Shown here one piece after another: positions 61,943 to 64,000 of a stretch of 64,000 bases of DNA. A model generated the notes under the pieces. That model made no database searches and was not told the origin of the DNA. It was given only the letters and a program-made list of their open reading frames with translations. The stretch comes from Gymnopilus junonius (taxonomy: Eukaryota; Basidiomycota; Agaricomycetes; Agaricales; Galerinaceae), in contig JADNYJ010000032.1 of the NCBI GenBank assembly GCA_015501075.1, positions 62,001 to 126,000 of the forward strand, in the 5' to 3' direction. A program made the position numbers and the translations under genes. Numbering within the stretch: position 1 is the stretch's first letter; each line of letters begins with the position of its first letter.

Positions 61943-63528
61943 GACTATGGAATATACTCATACTTGTGAGCAATCTGACCAATAGTTTATCATAAAGAAA
62001 AACCACGAAGAGTGTCACATCCTTGAGAAACTTGAACTTATGAGTCATGACCAAGTACTGCGACCCCGGTTATTATGTAGTTGTCTAATTTCCTTTGACA
62101 AGCTTCATTGCATGACAGGAAAGAATGACATTGATTACATGAAAAGGACAAGCCTTTAGACCAGGCATAATTCTTACCTCATTCTTTGCCACATAGTTGC
62201 ATCCTACAATCTGTAAAAGTCTCTACATAGCACATACCAGCCGATGTTCAATGCACTACCTGGTAATAGCACCATGCAGTGCGTAGTCAGCAAGTAGCGT
62301 TGTCTGCACATTGTAGGAGGGGAAACGTAATTTGCCTGCTGCTAAAGCCTCACTTGATGATGGCATTGCGTTTTTTGCCTGCAGCACACCAGGAAGTCTA
62401 TTAATAGTATGCTATTTTAAATAAGTATGGGAAATCTATATTTATCTCAGCTATGTGACACGACTACTTACATCGATGATGGCTGATGGTGCTCTTTTTC
62501 CCTCTCTTCTTCGTCTCTCAAGTAAAGGCCGTTTTCGTTGCTCACCTCTGACTCTCTGAACGTTGATTTAAGCTCTCTCAAATCTACCTTTCGACTACTC
62601 TCTTTGATGCTAGATTTAGAGCAAACATCAGAATGGCGACTTCCCCTATTTTTGCACTGGATTTGACGGGTGTCAACCTCCATCGAATCATCACCGCCCT
62701 ACGCCTACGCTTGACTCTGAGAGACATATACCGCTCGACAGCGTGTGGAAGCTTGACACCTTCCTGCCACGACTGCATAGATACTTACATGATGCTGCAG
62801 CAGCCACGACACTGCCGTCTTCATTTGACAGGATCGGACCAGTCATACCCTCACCTGCCGGAGGCATATATCGCCCAGAGCATCGCGCCGACATACGTTG
62901 GCCAAAATTAAAGCTGTACTATTCTAGTCTCATTTTTCTCTTTTCTCCAGCTGTGTCTGTACTATGGGTGAGGCTCGGCCATTCTGGTGTTGCTGCATGA
63001 GTTGCACTTTGGGCACTCTCATCACAGTACTGCACATAATTAGTGATCTTCAAAGAGCATCATTGTGATTGCGAGCACTGATATTCTATTTATAAAAGGT
63101 TGGAACATTAAAAATAATTGGGAATGGGGCCCTGATTGGGTCCTGAAATTCATCGCAGCGAATTAACCCATGACATTGGACGCGATGGATGCTTGGACAT
63201 CTTTAGAATAGGATCCTGCACTGCGTTTTGGTTTGACGTCTCTCAAAGTGTGTTACCCCTAGCAACTGGGCGCCCAGGCTCCCGGCTTTCCCTATAAAAA
63301 TCATCGGACGCGGACGGTTTTTCCTTGCCTCATTCTTTCTCTCTTCTTTCGTTCTATTCGCCCTTTGTCCTTTTTGGCCGGGAGCCTAATTCATTCTTTT
63401 CGTCTTTCGATTTCAACTTCTACTCCAACCTAAAGCAGGTATGCATTCGGGTTTATTTGGACTGTTGGTCCCTGGTTAACATAGTCGGATTAGTTTTTTG
63501 TTTGCCAATTAACGCCCTTTCTTTCAAA
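61943..63528. other. Intergenic, promoter of small secreted protein gene 2
   Basis: Frames at 62633-63000 have no family support. A TATAAAAA box lies at 63293-63300 and a probable 5' UTR intron begins with GTATGC near 63439. Confidence 0.4.
63293..63300 (+). promoter_or_regulatory. TATA box of small secreted protein gene 2
   Basis: TATAAAAA, followed by a CT-rich leader (TTCTTTCTCTCTTCTTTCG), upstream of the ATG at 63529. Confidence 0.5.
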
Positions 63529-64000
63529 ATGTTCTCCAAGCTTTTCAAGATCGCCACCATCGCTGTTGTCGTTGCCGGTGTTGCTGCCACCCCCGTCCCT
63601 GTCCCCGTTAACCAGGACCTAGGTCAGTCTCCGAATGCTCAGCATTTGTACTTTCTCTTATTTTCTATGCACAGCTGTCCGCGGTGTTTCCTTCAATAAC
63701 TACGGGGGTTTCTCTTCCCTCTCTGGCTTCGATAACTTCTACGGCTCCGATAACTTCGTCGGCCATTTCTCCAGTGAGACCGTGGTCAAGCACGAGTCTG
63801 AAGTCGTCTGCCACAGCGAGTCCGTTGAAATCATTCAACAACGCCTTCTCGTCCTCCAGGAGATGGCCAAGAGGTTAGACTTCTTTTAGACACTCATTTA
63901 AATATTTCATTAACTTTCAAACCTTTTCAGGATCATAACTGAGCAAATTTGCCAAGTTGAGACCCAAACCATCGTCTTCGAGCAGTTCCATGCCAGCCTT
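63529..64000 (+). CDS. Small secreted protein, copy 2 (cut by window end)
   Basis: A paralog of the gene at 59262 with the same intron positions. A signal peptide (MFSKLFKIATIAVVVAGVAA) is followed by TPVPVPVNQDL. An intron (GTCAGT...GCACAG) leads to SFNNYGGFSSLSGFDNFYGS, VVCHSESVEIIQQRLLVLQE and MAKR. The next exon, IITEQICQVETQTIVFEQFH, runs off the window at residue ASL. The start context CTTTCAAAATGTTC is identical in both copies. The match of core residues and splice phase shows recent duplication or strong conservation. The C-terminus, which could settle the frame question in copy 1, lies beyond the window. Confidence 0.8.

Noticed and set aside
62584..63000. Frames near 62.6-63.0 kb
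   Set aside because: Overlap on both strands with no domain; probably chance.

Overview
The window is nuclear DNA from a filamentous fungus, most likely an agaricomycete basidiomycete. Genes are split by many short introns (about 45-65 bases, GT...AG), they sit on both strands with short gaps, and several belong to families typical of mushrooms (DUF6534-type membrane proteins, FGTQRD-type seven-helix receptors, small secreted proteins with an EQIC core). No bacterial operon, CRISPR array, rRNA or convincing tRNA was seen. All exon structures were deduced by eye from open frames and splice signals, so gene ends are firmer than some internal junctions.

Layout. 0-8.3 kb: a small two-helix membrane protein (-) and a large WD-repeat protein of the WDR7/Rabconnectin-3-beta type (+). 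8.7-17.5 kb: a secreted GH20 beta-hexosaminidase (-), a DUF6534-type membrane protein (+), a cytochrome P450 (-) and an 85-residue orphan (-). 17.7-24.6 kb: two tandem secreted serine peptidases of the DPP5/S9C type (-). 25-27.3 kb: ribosome-biogenesis factor MRT4 and deoxyhypusine hydroxylase, divergent from an 80-base gap. 27.9-36.5 kb: a membrane-anchored aspartic protease (+), heme oxygenase (-), a disordered hypothetical protein (-) and a PA-TM-RING protein (-). 36.5-38.6 kb is gene-poor and holds a 383-base foldback element. 38.7-44.5 kb: a GH15-CBM20 glucoamylase (+), a SYLF protein (+) and a nucleotide pyrophosphatase/phosphodiesterase (-). 46-57.4 kb: a GPCR-like protein (+), the E4 ligase UFD2 (-), mitochondrial bL35 (+), a histidine phosphatase (-), an AN1 zinc-finger protein (+) and the NuA4 subunit EAF7 (-). 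57.4-64 kb: two paralogous small secreted proteins (the second cut by the window end) flanking a decayed secreted-protein-like locus.

Functionally the window mixes housekeeping genes (translation, ubiquitin chains, chromatin, V-ATPase regulation) with a secretory saprotroph toolkit (hexosaminidase, two S9 peptidases, aspartic protease, glucoamylase). No multi-gene system stands out. The most notable signals are molecular: the catalytic Thr of the phosphodiesterase lies in a 14-base microexon; an in-frame TAA (or a 273-base frame-neutral intron) separates the AN1 fingers from a CaaX-ended tail; the PA-TM-RING protein has Glu at one zinc-ligand position; and frame breaks occur in the second DPP5 copy and in the first small secreted protein.
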